From Nemertoderma westbladi (Eukaryota > Xenacoelomorpha > Nemertodermatida > Nemertodermatidae): a stretch of DNA of 46,346 bases. A program made the position numbers and the translations under genes. The notes below the pieces were generated by a model. That model worked only from the letters and a program-made list of their open reading frames with translations, searched no databases and was not told where the DNA came from. Of the stretch, positions 31,997 to 41,474 are shown piece after piece. Location: positions 1 to 46,346 of the forward strand of contig JAUCBJ010006609.1 in NCBI GenBank assembly GCA_032718475.1, in the 5' to 3' direction. Position 1 is the stretch's first letter. Every line of letters begins with the position of its first letter.

Positions 31997-32530
31997 CAGC
32001 AAAGTCACATCCTTCGAAATTGCTACTAATATGCTGCTAATTTGATCGAAATAAATTTTCTTCGAAATTATCAGCATTTTCGCCGTCTAAATTGTCTGAT
32101 AATTCAGTCTACAATTCGTAGGATAAATTATCCTTCTAAACGAAGGATAAATTCGAAGACTATTCGAAGATTCTGAAGATTTAGCTAGTTTTTAGCCGGC
32201 AAATAGAAGGATAATTATGCCTACTATTCGCCGGATAAATTATCCTTCTAAACGAAGGATAAATTTGTAGACTTTTCGAAGGGTGGGTGAATTGATAATT
32301 TTTATCCTTCGTTTAGAAGGATAATTTATGCTGCTATTCGAAGGATAAATTATCCTTCTAAATGAAGGCTAAATTTGTAGACTTTTCGAAGGGTGGATGA
32401 ATTTATAGTTTTTATCCTGCGTTTAGAATGATAATTTATGCTACTATTCGAATGATAAATTACCTTATATTCAAAGGATAAATTACCTTCTAAACGAAGG
32501 ATAAATTTGTAGACTTTTCGAAGGTTGGAT
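31997..32530. repeat. clustered palindromic repeats built on AAGGATAAATTATCCTT
   Basis: The palindrome AAGGATAAATTATCCTT and close variants recur about every 110 bp (near 32120-32170, 32230-32270, 32340-32370, 32450-32500). Each is followed by CTAAACGAAGGATAAATTTG and TAGACTTTTCGAAGGGTGG. The units could form cruciforms. No coding frame. It begins where repeat copy B ends (CATACAGTACCCAGC). Confidence 0.65.
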
Positions 32531-32714
32531 CATTTAGCTTAGTTATGCATAGTTACTGTATGTTATGTTTTATCCGGCAAATTCTGAGAGTAAAATAATA
32601 ATTATATACTGTAGTTATGCCTACTAATAATCCGAATATTTTTTTTATCTGGGGACCATATTTAGCAGTAAATTAGTACAAAGTTATCAGTTCTTTAGAA
32701 TTGTCGATTATTAG

Positions 32715-33771
32715 GAGCCCGCTTGACAGCGGGATACTTACTGTAAGAATCTCAGGGATACTTTCTGTAAAAAATCTCAGGATACATTACACTGACTGAC
32801 ATACTGACTGACTGACATTTATCTAGGTTAAGGCACTTCGTGCCTGGCGATTTTGATGAAATTTTGCAAGTACATTGCTTTGGTGGTTCATAATCGCGTT
32901 ACAAAATTTCAGATCGATTCTATGTGTGGTATTCGATATATTTAGTTTTTTGACATTGTTTTGTCGCGAAATTAAAAGCAATGGTAAAATAACAGCTGGT
33001 GTTCATGATGAAATATGGCTTAATATGTTATACACAGTCATAGAAAAACGTGTTGGTTGCCAAGTTTTACTAGTAGGCTATAAGGAAAGGCAATGTTTAC
33101 TCACACATAAGCTGTTGGTTTCTAATGTATTACCCCATAAGCTGATTGCTCTCCCAGTGCTTCCTAAGGGTATATCTACAATAAGGTTACTCACTCTGCT
33201 ATGTTAGGGGGTGGATCAGGAGAATGAATTTTAGTTACACAAAGCAGTGTGTTGTGTCCTATTGCAGTCGATACTCACTGTGGATTGCAAAATGTTTTAT
33301 AGTTGACCTACACTATAATACAGTAGTTGCATGTATTTAAGGAGCCCACTCTGGCCTACCGCCTAAGGAGTACCTATATTACATATTCACATAGAATTCA
33401 CTGGGAAGAGATATTCCGCTTGACGACGGGGTAATACCTATAGAAGGAAACTAAATTTGTTATTTGGCTCTATTCGTTGTTATTTATCTGGTTGTGCATC
33501 ATGGGCATTTTTTATAAATATTCGGTAATCGCATCTTATATCTTGTAAACGTTCTTGATAATGAAATTATTTGCTTCATATTATATTTTTGTTAGTGGTA
33601 GCTAAGTTGCATTTTTTATTATGTGGGGCGAGCCACAAAGTCAGCTAGCCTCACGCCTTGCAGTTTAGACAATTTTAGTTTACTTACTGCTGACTGACAT
33701 AGTTCTTTGTAATAGTCTTGGCTAGGATTTTTCCCCCGGGCTCCTTCCAGCCAGCTTGCTGGCTTTCTAGT
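32715..33771 (+). mobile_element. Helentron-like repeat, 3' end with hairpin and CTAGT
   Basis: The right end has the 7-bp-stem hairpin AGCCAGCTTGCTGGCT (33749-33764), then TTCTAGT, matching the GGCTTTCTAGT ends at 4381 and 6463. The left boundary is a guess near AGGAGCCCGCTTGACAGCGGG (32715). An internal (CTGA)n stretch and GGCACTTCGTGCC palindrome are present. Open frames inside show no recognisable protein. Confidence 0.4.
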
Positions 33772-34582
33772 ATTATAATATATAATCTGAAGCAAAGAAA
33801 ATTGATCTATATTATGTCCAGTGAGTAGTAGGAGAAACATAGACCTCGGCATACTCCTCCCTAGCTTGGGCTATGGGCTAGATCTCGGAGGGCTATTAAA
33901 AATGCCAAATTCCGGTGCTAAATTGCAGTGTTTAATGACCATCTGTCACCAACAGTATTGATTCGCGTCGTTGCCTTGCCTTCAACCAATCGTTGCTTAT
34001 CACCTATGCGTAGCCTAACCTCAATCGACCGACCGACCGACCGACCGATCGACTGACTGAATGCTGTTACCCACTAACTAACTAACTAACTAACTGGCCC
34101 ACCGGTTATTCACCTTTTCGCCACGCTACCACCACCCCCACTGTATACTGTATATGTGATGATACTACTAACAACGACGTGGCCATCTACACGCATATAC
34201 CCCCACCGATATTATATCGATTGCCAACTCAATGATTTACCCACCGCTAGCTACCGCTACTCCTCGACGGCTGTCGCCAATCCAACCAACCAAGCAGTAT
34301 GATACATGAAATTCCACCACGTTCCAACTACGCGTATACGTGCATTAGTGATTATTATTATTATTACGCAATAATTGTTGATTATACAGTAGTTCCCTAC
34401 CGGCTAATCAACCAATCAATAAACTGAATTTAGGATATTTCTCAGTTGAAGACCTGTATTATTTTTGAAAATATCTTATATATAATCTCTTGCTTTAATC
34501 ACAATTGATCATTTGTAATGGTTTTAGTTTAAAAGTTTTTACTTTGTTTGTTTGATTTACAATAAAATAAATTAATTAAATA
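33772..34582. other. left flank of the Maverick genes, no gene seen
   Basis: Contains (GACC)n near 34028-34048 and (CTAA)n near 34068-34095. The Maverick left terminal inverted repeat should lie here or further left, but I found no stretch whose reverse complement I could match beyond 45080. The other (GTTA)n tract at about 46091-46111 is a microsatellite and is not enough to call a terminal repeat. Confidence 0.45.
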
Positions 34583-35035
34583 ATGTCTTCTGATTCCGAT
34601 ATGGTTATGCCAACAGTAAGGCATTCATTTTTTGGAGAAGATGGTGAAGCCTATATTGTTATTGATTATACAATTTACCGTCATGGAGATGATAAATATA
34701 AAATTGAGTTTTCTGAAAAAGCCAGGAAAGTTTTAAGCTCAATTGATATTAGTGCTTCTGATAATAGTATTCATCTCTTAGATTACAACCTGAAAGTTGA
34801 GCAAGAGGGAAAATTGGGAAAATTAATCAACATCTTACTATTATCCATGATAGAGGGGTTAATTGTTATTACACAATACAACGAAGCTGGTGAAAAGTTT
34901 GAAATATGGCTAAATCGGCATAGCCCCTACGAAATTATGTCTTTCTTTATTGTAATGATTTCAAAAGAATCCTTTGTCGAAACTGAAGAATCAACAGATA
35001 ATGTTGAATATGTTGATAATATCATTGATTCTTGA
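34583..35035 (+). CDS. Maverick unknown acidic protein, 150 aa
   Basis: ATG at 34583, single frame, stop at 35035. The protein is acidic (ends in Glu/Asp-rich TEESTDNVEYVDNIIDS). It looks like an alpha/beta domain with a hydrophobic stretch KLINILLLSMIEGLIVI at about residues 81-97. No signal peptide and no motif I recognise. It is first in the block, where Mavericks often hold variable accessory genes. It could also be exon 1 of a gene continuing into the RING exon, but I see no strong donor. Confidence 0.55.
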   Translation: MSSDSDMVMPTVRHSFFGEDGEAYIVIDYTIYRHGDDKYKIEFSEKARKVLSSIDISASDNSIHLLDYNLKVEQEGKLGKLINILLLSMIEGLIVITQYNEAGEKFEIWLNRHSPYEIMSFFIVMISKESFVETEESTDNVEYVDNIIDS

Positions 35036-35187
35036 CTTTTCCCTCTATATTACAAATATTTTATGATTATTTATAAAATTTTGATGTTTTTAATTATGAA
35101 AAAAACATCAAATTTTAAATAATCGAAAATTGTAGTAGTAATTGTATATACAGTATAACAGATTTGTTTGTTGTTGTTGTGTATTGA

Positions 35188-35571
35188 GGTAATTATTTTC
35201 AATTTACTTTAAAATTTGGAAAAATTGATATTTTAAATGAAAAATGTCCAGTTTGCTATTCTAAGTTATTGCAACAACATCGAGATTATTATAAATGTGA
35301 AAATAAACATGCAACTTGCGTACAATGTATTGTACAATATTCCGAAATGAATAATTATTGTTCTAAAATTTGTCCTATTTGTCGCGCACCCATATCTAAG
35401 TTTAATATAAAGTTGGCAAGTTATCAACCCTATTATTGGAAAGAGCTTCGAAATATAACTTATATTTCTGCGGAAAGTAATGATCCAGGAGATTTATTTA
35501 CAATATTGGAGAATATTTTTTATAGAAATGTAAGAACGACGGTGTTGCTACTATGTTCCTTATTTTTTTAG
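35188..35571 (+). CDS. RING-finger exon, no ATG (probably spliced or broken)
   Basis: The open frame runs from after TGA 35185-35187 to TAG at 35571. It encodes a C3HC4 RING: CPVC (35245), C-x3-H (CENKH), C-x2-C (CVQC) and CPIC. There is no in-frame ATG before the first zinc pair. A T/G-rich tract and TTGAG acceptor near 35188, and a good donor AAT|GTAAGA at 35530, suggest an internal exon. The domain would act as an E3 ubiquitin ligase against host or viral proteins. Alternatively the 5' end was lost. The RING residues are seen directly; splicing is inferred. Confidence 0.6.
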   Translation, partial: GNYFQFTLKFGKIDILNEKCPVCYSKLLQQHRDYYKCENKHATCVQCIVQYSEMNNYCSKICPICRAPISKFNIKLASYQPYYWKELRNITYISAESNDPGDLFTILENIFYRNVRTTVLLLCSLFF

Positions 35572-35900
35572 CAGCGAACATAAAAAAATCATTAGTGCGA
35601 AATTCTCGGGAAGTGATTTCCAAACCGCCGATGTTACCTATCATTATTTCGCATATAAAGATGCTCACCATGCTTGAAATTACATTGAAAATGAGTCTAT
35701 ACTATAATTGGAAATAGCACCTTTTGTTGCAGCGAGCGTCACATACTGTAGTTGTGTCATATGTTAATTAAATATACAGTACTCTAATATTGTAGTTGCA
35801 TCAATTATTGTTATATACATAGTAATGGTGATGGTTTATTGATATTGATATTGATATTATATTATATTGTATTGTTGATATATCTTAATAATAATAATAA

Positions 35901-36581
35901 ATGGCTGACTTTAATTCAGGTCCATATAATTTAAACTTTCAAATGGGAACGAGTATGATAATTTCTGGCCCATCTGGTTCTGGAAAGTCAACATTTGTGA
36001 GCAATTTAATTAAACACAAGAATGGTTGTTTCAACGAAGCCCCCTTGCGAGTATTGTATTGTTACGGGAGCAATCCCCCGACTATTCCCGGTATTACTCA
36101 CTTTTACAAAGGTTTGCCAGAAAATATAGATAGTTTAGTGAATAGTCGAGATTTATTAATTATAGATGATTTATTAACAGAAACTGAGTCCAGTACAGCT
36201 TTAACTGTATTATTTACTAAGGTAGCTCATCATTCCAATATATTTATTTGTTTTATAACGCAAAACATGTTTTACGGTGGGAAGCATAACCGCACAAGAT
36301 CAATTAATAGCCATACCTTAGTATTAATGAAAAATCCGCGAGACAGTCTATCGGTTTTAAATTTCGCGAAGCAGATGTTACCTGGGCAGACCAAATTTTT
36401 AGTAGATTCCTATCAAAATGCGACTATTGAACCATTTTCGCATTTCTTAATTGATTTACGACAGGAAACACCCGAACATTTAAGATTTAGATCGGATATA
36501 TTTCGTAATCATAATTGTTACATTAAAAATTACATTGACTATAAACGTAGCGAAAATAATAATAATAATAATGATAAATAA
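35901..36581 (+). CDS. Maverick FtsK/HerA (A32-like) genome-packaging ATPase
   Basis: 226 residues from ATG 35901. Walker A GPSGSGKST is at residues 23-31, Walker B LLIIDDL at about 85-91, and a sensor-like FITQN at about 118-122. Length and motif order match Polinton and adintovirus packaging ATPases, which pump DNA into capsids. The C-terminus ends in an Asn-rich tail from an (AAT)n run. Complete and uninterrupted. Confidence 0.92.
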   Translation: MADFNSGPYNLNFQMGTSMIISGPSGSGKSTFVSNLIKHKNGCFNEAPLRVLYCYGSNPPTIPGITHFYKGLPENIDSLVNSRDLLIIDDLLTETESSTALTVLFTKVAHHSNIFICFITQNMFYGGKHNRTRSINSHTLVLMKNPRDSLSVLNFAKQMLPGQTKFLVDSYQNATIEPFSHFLIDLRQETPEHLRFRSDIFRNHNCYIKNYIDYKRSENNNNNNDK

Positions 36582-36618
36582 TTAATATTTTGTAACAATT
36601 TTCAATAATGTTGCAACA

Positions 36619-37002
36619 ATGAATAGACTTGTGCAGAAATATCGTAACGAACTGGAATTTCTACGCAGCGCTACCCCTCAACAAAGAACTTATTTTATTA
36701 ACCATACCGCGAGTAACGAATTAATACGGCTCATTGTAAATACTGCATTAAATGTTCTAAAAGGTAACGTACAATTAACCCCTCATTCATTTAGAAATAT
36801 TCGCCGCTATAAGAAGGTATTGAAATCACTCAACCGTAAAACAAAAAATATATCAAGTTACAGAAAAAAGTTAAGCAATCAATCTGGAGGTATACTACCA
36901 TTTCTAATACCCTTACTTGGCATTGGCGCGAAACTTGCTGCGAGTGCTGGTGCCGCCGCCGCTGGAGCAGCTATTGCGAAAAAAATTAACCGTGGACGGT
37001 AA
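36619..37002 (+). CDS. Maverick small basic protein with hydrophobic tail, 127 aa
   Basis: The pattern is common in animal Mavericks: FLRSATPQQRTYFIN, an LRLIVNTALNVLKGNVQLTP core with following RYKKVLKSLNRK, then a Q-x-GG turn (QSGGILPFLIPLLG) and a hydrophobic Ala/Gly segment (residues about 94-121) ending in KKINRGR. A basic protein with an amphipathic or hydrophobic end would suit a core or membrane-lytic minor capsid role like adenovirus pX/pVI; that is inference. The next small gene follows after two bases. Confidence 0.7.
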   Translation: MNRLVQKYRNELEFLRSATPQQRTYFINHTASNELIRLIVNTALNVLKGNVQLTPHSFRNIRRYKKVLKSLNRKTKNISSYRKKLSNQSGGILPFLIPLLGIGAKLAASAGAAAAGAAIAKKINRGR

Positions 37003-37004
37003 TA

Positions 37005-37175
37005 ATGGTTAAAACAGGAGTAACATTTAAAAAATTATATTTAGTATCGAGTAAACCGTTAGCTACTGATTTAAAACCACAAGATATACCTAGAGTAAAT
37101 ACTACAAAAAGAAAACCCTTTAAAACATCAACTTCAAAGAAAATAATTAAAAAATTTCAGTTGTTCTTACGGTGA
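37005..37175 (+). CDS. Maverick 56-aa very basic protein
   Basis: ATG 37005 begins two bases after the previous stop and the frame ends at TGA 37173-37175. The 56 residues are rich in Lys/Thr/Ser with one Glu/Asp-poor basic run (TTKRKPFKTSTSKKIIKKF), typical of a DNA-condensing or nuclear-targeting peptide. The tight spacing supports it as a real gene. I cannot name the family. The integrase ATG follows 51 bases later. Confidence 0.5.
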   Translation: MVKTGVTFKKLYLVSSKPLATDLKPQDIPRVNTTKRKPFKTSTSKKIIKKFQLFLR

Positions 37176-37226
37176 TGCCCTTTATAAGAGATTTGAATAT
37201 ACATATTACTTGTGGTTGTCGAAAAG

Positions 37227-38315
37227 ATGCCACGCAAGATGAAACCGATTTTAAGCCGAAGCTTAGACAAAAAACTGTTAAGAATTTATTTAGATCCTTC
37301 ATCCCCCGCGGGTTTTGCAAGTGTTGCAAAATTAGCAAAAGCTGCAAACATCAAACCAGCACAAGCCCAGAAATGGTTGAGCGGGCAAAAGACATACACC
37401 CTTTACGCTCCACGTAGACATCATTATCCAACATCTAAAATATTTACGGGAGGCTTAAAAGATATATATATGATAGATCTGGTGGATATGCAGCAATATA
37501 AATCGCAAAATAATAATTATAACTATATATTAACATGTATTGATGCCTTTAGCAGGCTTGCTTTTGCCTATGGTATGAAAACAAAAAAGGGTATTGAAAT
37601 TATTAGTATATTGCAAAAAATATTCCAGAAAGGAAAACCAAACAGAATCGCGACTGATCAAGGGTCTGAGTTTCTAAATAAATCTGTAAGAAAATATTTA
37701 GATACGTTAGGTATACAGTATTACGTAATGTATTCTGTGAATAAGGCGGCTATTGTCGAGAGATTCAATAGAACATTAAAAACAAAGATGTTCAAAATTT
37801 TCACGCAACGGGGAAATAATGTTTGGATTAAAATTTTACCAAAGCTCATTTATGCTTATAATAGGTCATATCATAGGACAATACAAATGACACCTATTGA
37901 AGTTAATAAATTTAATGAAACTGAATTAATGAATAGATTATATGGGAAATATAGACAGATTAATCACAAGAAAATAAAATTTAAAGTTGGAGATACAGTA
38001 CAATTATCTATCGCTCGTACTGCTTTGGCTAAAGGCTATCGAGAACAATGGACATGTGAATTATTTATTATTCATCGTGTCAGGTTGGATAGAGTACCAG
38101 CGGTAATGTTCGATATTAAGGACAGCGCTGGAGCTATAATAAATTGCTCATTTTATTCATACGAACTCCAAAAGGTCCACCCGAATAGTAATATTTATCT
38201 TCCAATTGACAAAAATATTGGCAAACTTAAAGAACGTGTACGCAATGGGAAGAAAGAATATTTAGTCCGATTCATCGGATCCAAGAAACAGTCGTGGGTA
38301 CAGCATATTCAATAA
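37227..38315 (+). CDS. Maverick DDE integrase with chromodomain-like tail (F54H12.3-like)
   Basis: The start is taken at ATG 37227 (an upstream GTG frame is open but unlikely in a eukaryote), giving 362 residues. The N-terminal helical module (residues about 25-55: VAKLAKAANIKPAQAQKWL) is followed by the rve core: IDLVDM (D84), ATDQGSEF (D144) and VERFNRTLK (E178). A beta-barrel-like region (FKVGDTVQLS) follows, then a chromodomain-like end (KKEYLVRFIGSKKQSWVQHI). It inserts the element DNA; the chromodomain would bias target choice toward marked chromatin. Complete, with all catalytic residues. Confidence 0.92.
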   Translation: MPRKMKPILSRSLDKKLLRIYLDPSSPAGFASVAKLAKAANIKPAQAQKWLSGQKTYTLYAPRRHHYPTSKIFTGGLKDIYMIDLVDMQQYKSQNNNYNYILTCIDAFSRLAFAYGMKTKKGIEIISILQKIFQKGKPNRIATDQGSEFLNKSVRKYLDTLGIQYYVMYSVNKAAIVERFNRTLKTKMFKIFTQRGNNVWIKILPKLIYAYNRSYHRTIQMTPIEVNKFNETELMNRLYGKYRQINHKKIKFKVGDTVQLSIARTALAKGYREQWTCELFIIHRVRLDRVPAVMFDIKDSAGAIINCSFYSYELQKVHPNSNIYLPIDKNIGKLKERVRNGKKEYLVRFIGSKKQSWVQHIQ

Positions 38316-38825
38316 GTTTAGGTTTATACTGTATATTAATTCATTTTGGTCGCATATGACCGTAATTAATCAATAATAATAATAATAATAATATTGGCTT
38401 ATTAAGGTGCCCCCTTCTAACATCTGTCATGCAGAGGGCACCGTACACACATTAATTGTTCTGCACATATTTAAGTAAAAATACAAAAATTACTTATTTT
38501 AAAACACACTAATTACAAACTTATGATACACAGGTTAAAAAAAAAATACAATATGATAAAAACGTGATAAAATAATTGTTCACCAATTTGGCCATCATAC
38601 AACGAATAAAATTCAACTTACTAAATGTTAAAAAAGAAGCCATATGCCGAGATGATGTTAAAAAATGATTTACGAAATCTAGTTTGTAGAAAATATGCCA
38701 AGCTTTTAAAAATTGTTTTGATATTTAAAACATACATACAGTACTAATGTAAAAATGTGAGTTCTTCATTACCTAAAAAAAAAAAAAATTTTAAAAAATG
38801 GTTGATTGTGATAAAAAATGATATT

Positions 38826-39479
38826 CTAAGTATTGAAATGTTCATTAAATAAGTATGTCTTGAGTCTCGTTTTAAAAATATCTAGAGTTAATCCGGGATC
38901 TCGCAGGTTACAGGGCAGTGCGTTCCAAACAGCTGGTGCAGTATAACTAAACGAACGCCGGGCAAACGTCGTTTTACTTACGTAAACCCGTAAACAGTTA
39001 GTCGATACTGCTCGTGTATTTTGGCGTGTGCGGTTATCCATGCAGGCTTTAATAAGTTCGGATAAGTATGAAGGTACTGTACCTTTTAGAGCCCGGAACG
39101 TTAGCACTGCTACTTTGAAGTTTATTCGCGACTTAATTGGCAGCCAATGTAGTTCCTTCAACACTGGAGTAATATGTTGTCTTGCTGGTATTTGTTTTAC
39201 TATTCTTGCTGCGGCATTTTGAATTAGCTGTAACTTTCTCAGAATCCTGTTAGGCGATCCCATATAGAGGCTATTACAATAGTCAAGTTTACTTCCTATC
39301 AGTGCTACACTTATTAGTTTCGCTGTATCAACCGTTATCCTTGGTCTAATCCTTTTAAATTCCCTTAAAAACATATAACATGAAGAAACAACTTTATTTA
39401 CTTGATGTCTAGCAGTTAAGTGAGAATCAAACTCCACACCTAGGTTTCTTTCATGTTCTGAAGGGTATTTTTGAAGCAT
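38826..39479 (-). pseudogene. LINE RT C-terminal domain fragment
   Basis: CR1/L2-type thumb and tail: LGVEFDSHLTARHQVNKV, SKLDYCNSLYMG, IQNAAARIV, LKELHWLPIKSRINFKV, FSYTAPAVWNALP and FKTRLKTYLF. It overlaps the upstream frame by 29 bases in a different phase. About 30 residues usually found between motif C and LGV are missing, so both a frameshift and a deletion have occurred. Confidence 0.88.
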
Positions 39480-40413
39480 TTATCTCCAGTTTATTTTTAT
39501 TCATCCAGGTAAATACTTGTGCAAGGCAGTCCTCTAGTCGAGACATCGGTGATGGCCCCCCCATTTCTATTGCCTGATAAACTTGAGTATCATCTGAGTA
39601 CAGGTGGTGCTGCATCCCAAAGGAGCTGATCAATGTCACCAATGGTGCTGTGTATAAGATAAACAACAATACTCCGAGAATTGAACCTTGTGTAACACCC
39701 CATAACATCCTTATTATTCTAGAATATTTACCATTTATGAATACTCTGTATGAACGATCACTTAGATATGATTTCAGCCACTTAAGACACACTCCCTGTA
39801 TTCCAAAAACAAATTCCAAGCGATATATCAAAATATCAATATCTATGGTGTCAAATGCTGCTGAAAGATCTAACAACACCAAAGCCGTAACCTGTCCGTT
39901 GTCCATATTTATCGCAATATCATTTTGTACCCGAAGGAGAGCCGATTCAGTTGAATGATTTTTTCTGTATGCCGATTGTAAGAGTGGAAATAGTTTATTG
40001 TATATAATATGGTCCCTCATTTGCTTGTCAACTACCTTTTCAATAATTTTTCCTATTATTGCAATATTTCCAACTGGACGAAAATTCTTTACTATCTCTT
40101 TGTCTAGAGTTGTCTTTTTTATCCCTGGCTTGAGAATGGCTTCTTTAATTGCACTTGGAGTAACTCCCATTCTGAGAGACATGTTTACTGCTTTTGATAT
40201 ATGTCGAATCATATCGTTACCACACTTCTTAATCATTACCATTAGAACTGGGTCCAATTCACATTGTTTCGAAGGCATTCCATTTACTATTTGACCTATC
40301 TCTGCCTCTGTTACTGGTTGAAATGTTTCCATGATCCTCCCAGAAAAACGCTGATCATTAACATTTGTATTTTTTATAACCGGAGTAAACCCTTTCCTAA
40401 TATTTGATATCAA
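39451..40413 (-). pseudogene. LINE reverse transcriptase fragment (YSDD)
   Basis: RT fingers and palm: NFRPVGNIAIIGKIIEK, LLDLSAAFDTID (motif A), GVTQGSILGVLLF (motif B, Pro to Thr and Pro to Val against the usual GVPQGS-LGPLLF) and YSDDTQVY (motif C, usually YADD). It begins inside the RT, so the endonuclease was lost by 5' truncation at insertion. The frame ends after NKNKLEINAS; the next part is in another frame with a short stretch missing. Confidence 0.88.
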
Positions 40414-40601
40414 TCAATATTAACCCGAATGATATTACTATACTATAGTTCATTCGCTTTAAATAAAGCCAGAAAATATTGATCCCTCACATATATTGTA
40501 GAAGCGACAATGAACGTGGTCACAGATGTCTATAATTTAACATTATACTGTATGTACAAAGGAGTCAAGTAGAGAGAGAGAGAGCTTAAATAATAATAAT
40601 A

Positions 40602-41474
40602 ATGGCCACAGATACATATATCACTCTACTTTCTGATAGCTCATTAAACACTTACCCCAATAATAATCCTAGTGAGTTTACTGTTGATTTAGCCGAAGAA
40701 TTATATATTGGTCCAAACGCTAAAATTGGTTTGGCTGAGCTTCAATACCAAGCAACATACAGTAATATTACACTGCAAACTCAAATCTCGCTGTCAATCG
40801 GGGTAGATGCAAAAGATGCCAAATTATATAGTTTATTTCCTGGTATGCATAGCTCTATTCAAGTGATTATTGATGATATAAATAAACTGTTTAATTCTGA
40901 AGCGAAATATAGAGATTTCGAATTCATTTTTAATACAAATAATTCTAGAATTAAATTTAAATTTCCTAAAAAGTTGAAAAAAATACAATTAAGTCTACGT
41001 GGTGATTTAATACAAATTCTAGGCTTAAAACCGTTATTGGATCAGAATCATCCAGATATTCCGAATTGGGATATATACAGTACCACTACAGTAGATGAAT
41101 TAAGCAATATAGAACAGCCGATATTAATTTTAAATTATAGCGGACCAAAAATTTCGGAAATTGGCATTTTAGATTTTCCAGCTCCCACGAATATAACACG
41201 TAATAAAGATACAATTTTCATATATACTGATATTATTAAGAGCTCATTTGTTGGTGACGCTTTAGCTCCGCTCTTAAGAACCTGCCCTTTAACGCAATTA
41301 AATCGAAAATATATTAATCACGAATACGAGAGCATTTGCTATTACCCATTGTTGAATAAAAAACTAAAAACAATCTTAATTACTTTACGTGACGGACAAG
41401 GCGAATTAATTAATTTTAGTGGAGGTCGCACTGTTATAACACTTAAGTTAATACGGGGTGGCAGTGATGGATGA
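40602..41474 (+). CDS. Maverick capsid-associated protein, paralogue 1 (290 aa)
   Basis: ATG 40602. The N-terminus YITLLSDSSLNTYPNNNPSE followed by FTVDLAEEL and GPNAKIGLAELQY matches a family common in animal Mavericks (LPSNSS-D-YP-N-x-S-x-F-x-x-L ... W-E-V-x-L-x-E). Its role is unproven but a minor capsid or fibre-like part is likely because it lies in the late block. Beta-rich throughout. The last third (NKKLKTILITLRDGQGELINF) matches the end of paralogue 2. It overlaps the next gene by 8 bases (ATGGATGA). Confidence 0.7.
   Translation: MATDTYITLLSDSSLNTYPNNNPSEFTVDLAEELYIGPNAKIGLAELQYQATYSNITLQTQISLSIGVDAKDAKLYSLFPGMHSSIQVIIDDINKLFNSEAKYRDFEFIFNTNNSRIKFKFPKKLKKIQLSLRGDLIQILGLKPLLDQNHPDIPNWDIYSTTTVDELSNIEQPILILNYSGPKISEIGILDFPAPTNITRNKDTIFIYTDIIKSSFVGDALAPLLRTCPLTQLNRKYINHEYESICYYPLLNKKLKTILITLRDGQGELINFSGGRTVITLKLIRGGSDG

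Larger units (their letters stand above)
38368..40420 (-). mobile_element. 5'-truncated CR1/L2-like LINE inserted in the Maverick
   Basis: RT fragments read leftward. The 3' end is a (TTA)n tail at about 38371-38392, preceded by a small stem (GGTGCCC / GGGCACC, 38406-38442) typical of L2/CR1-type tails. AATCAATA occurs at 38368-38375 and 40412-40419 and may be the target duplication. The insertion lies between the integrase stop and the first capsid-associated gene, so it breaks no recognised Maverick gene. Confidence 0.82.

Noticed and set aside
32875-33207. 110-residue open frame on the + strand
   Set aside because: Lies in the Helentron-like repeat, hydrophobic and low complexity in parts, no domain, no ATG context of note.
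33619-33852. 77-residue minus-strand frame
   Set aside because: Crosses the terminal hairpin of the Helentron-like repeat; no domain.
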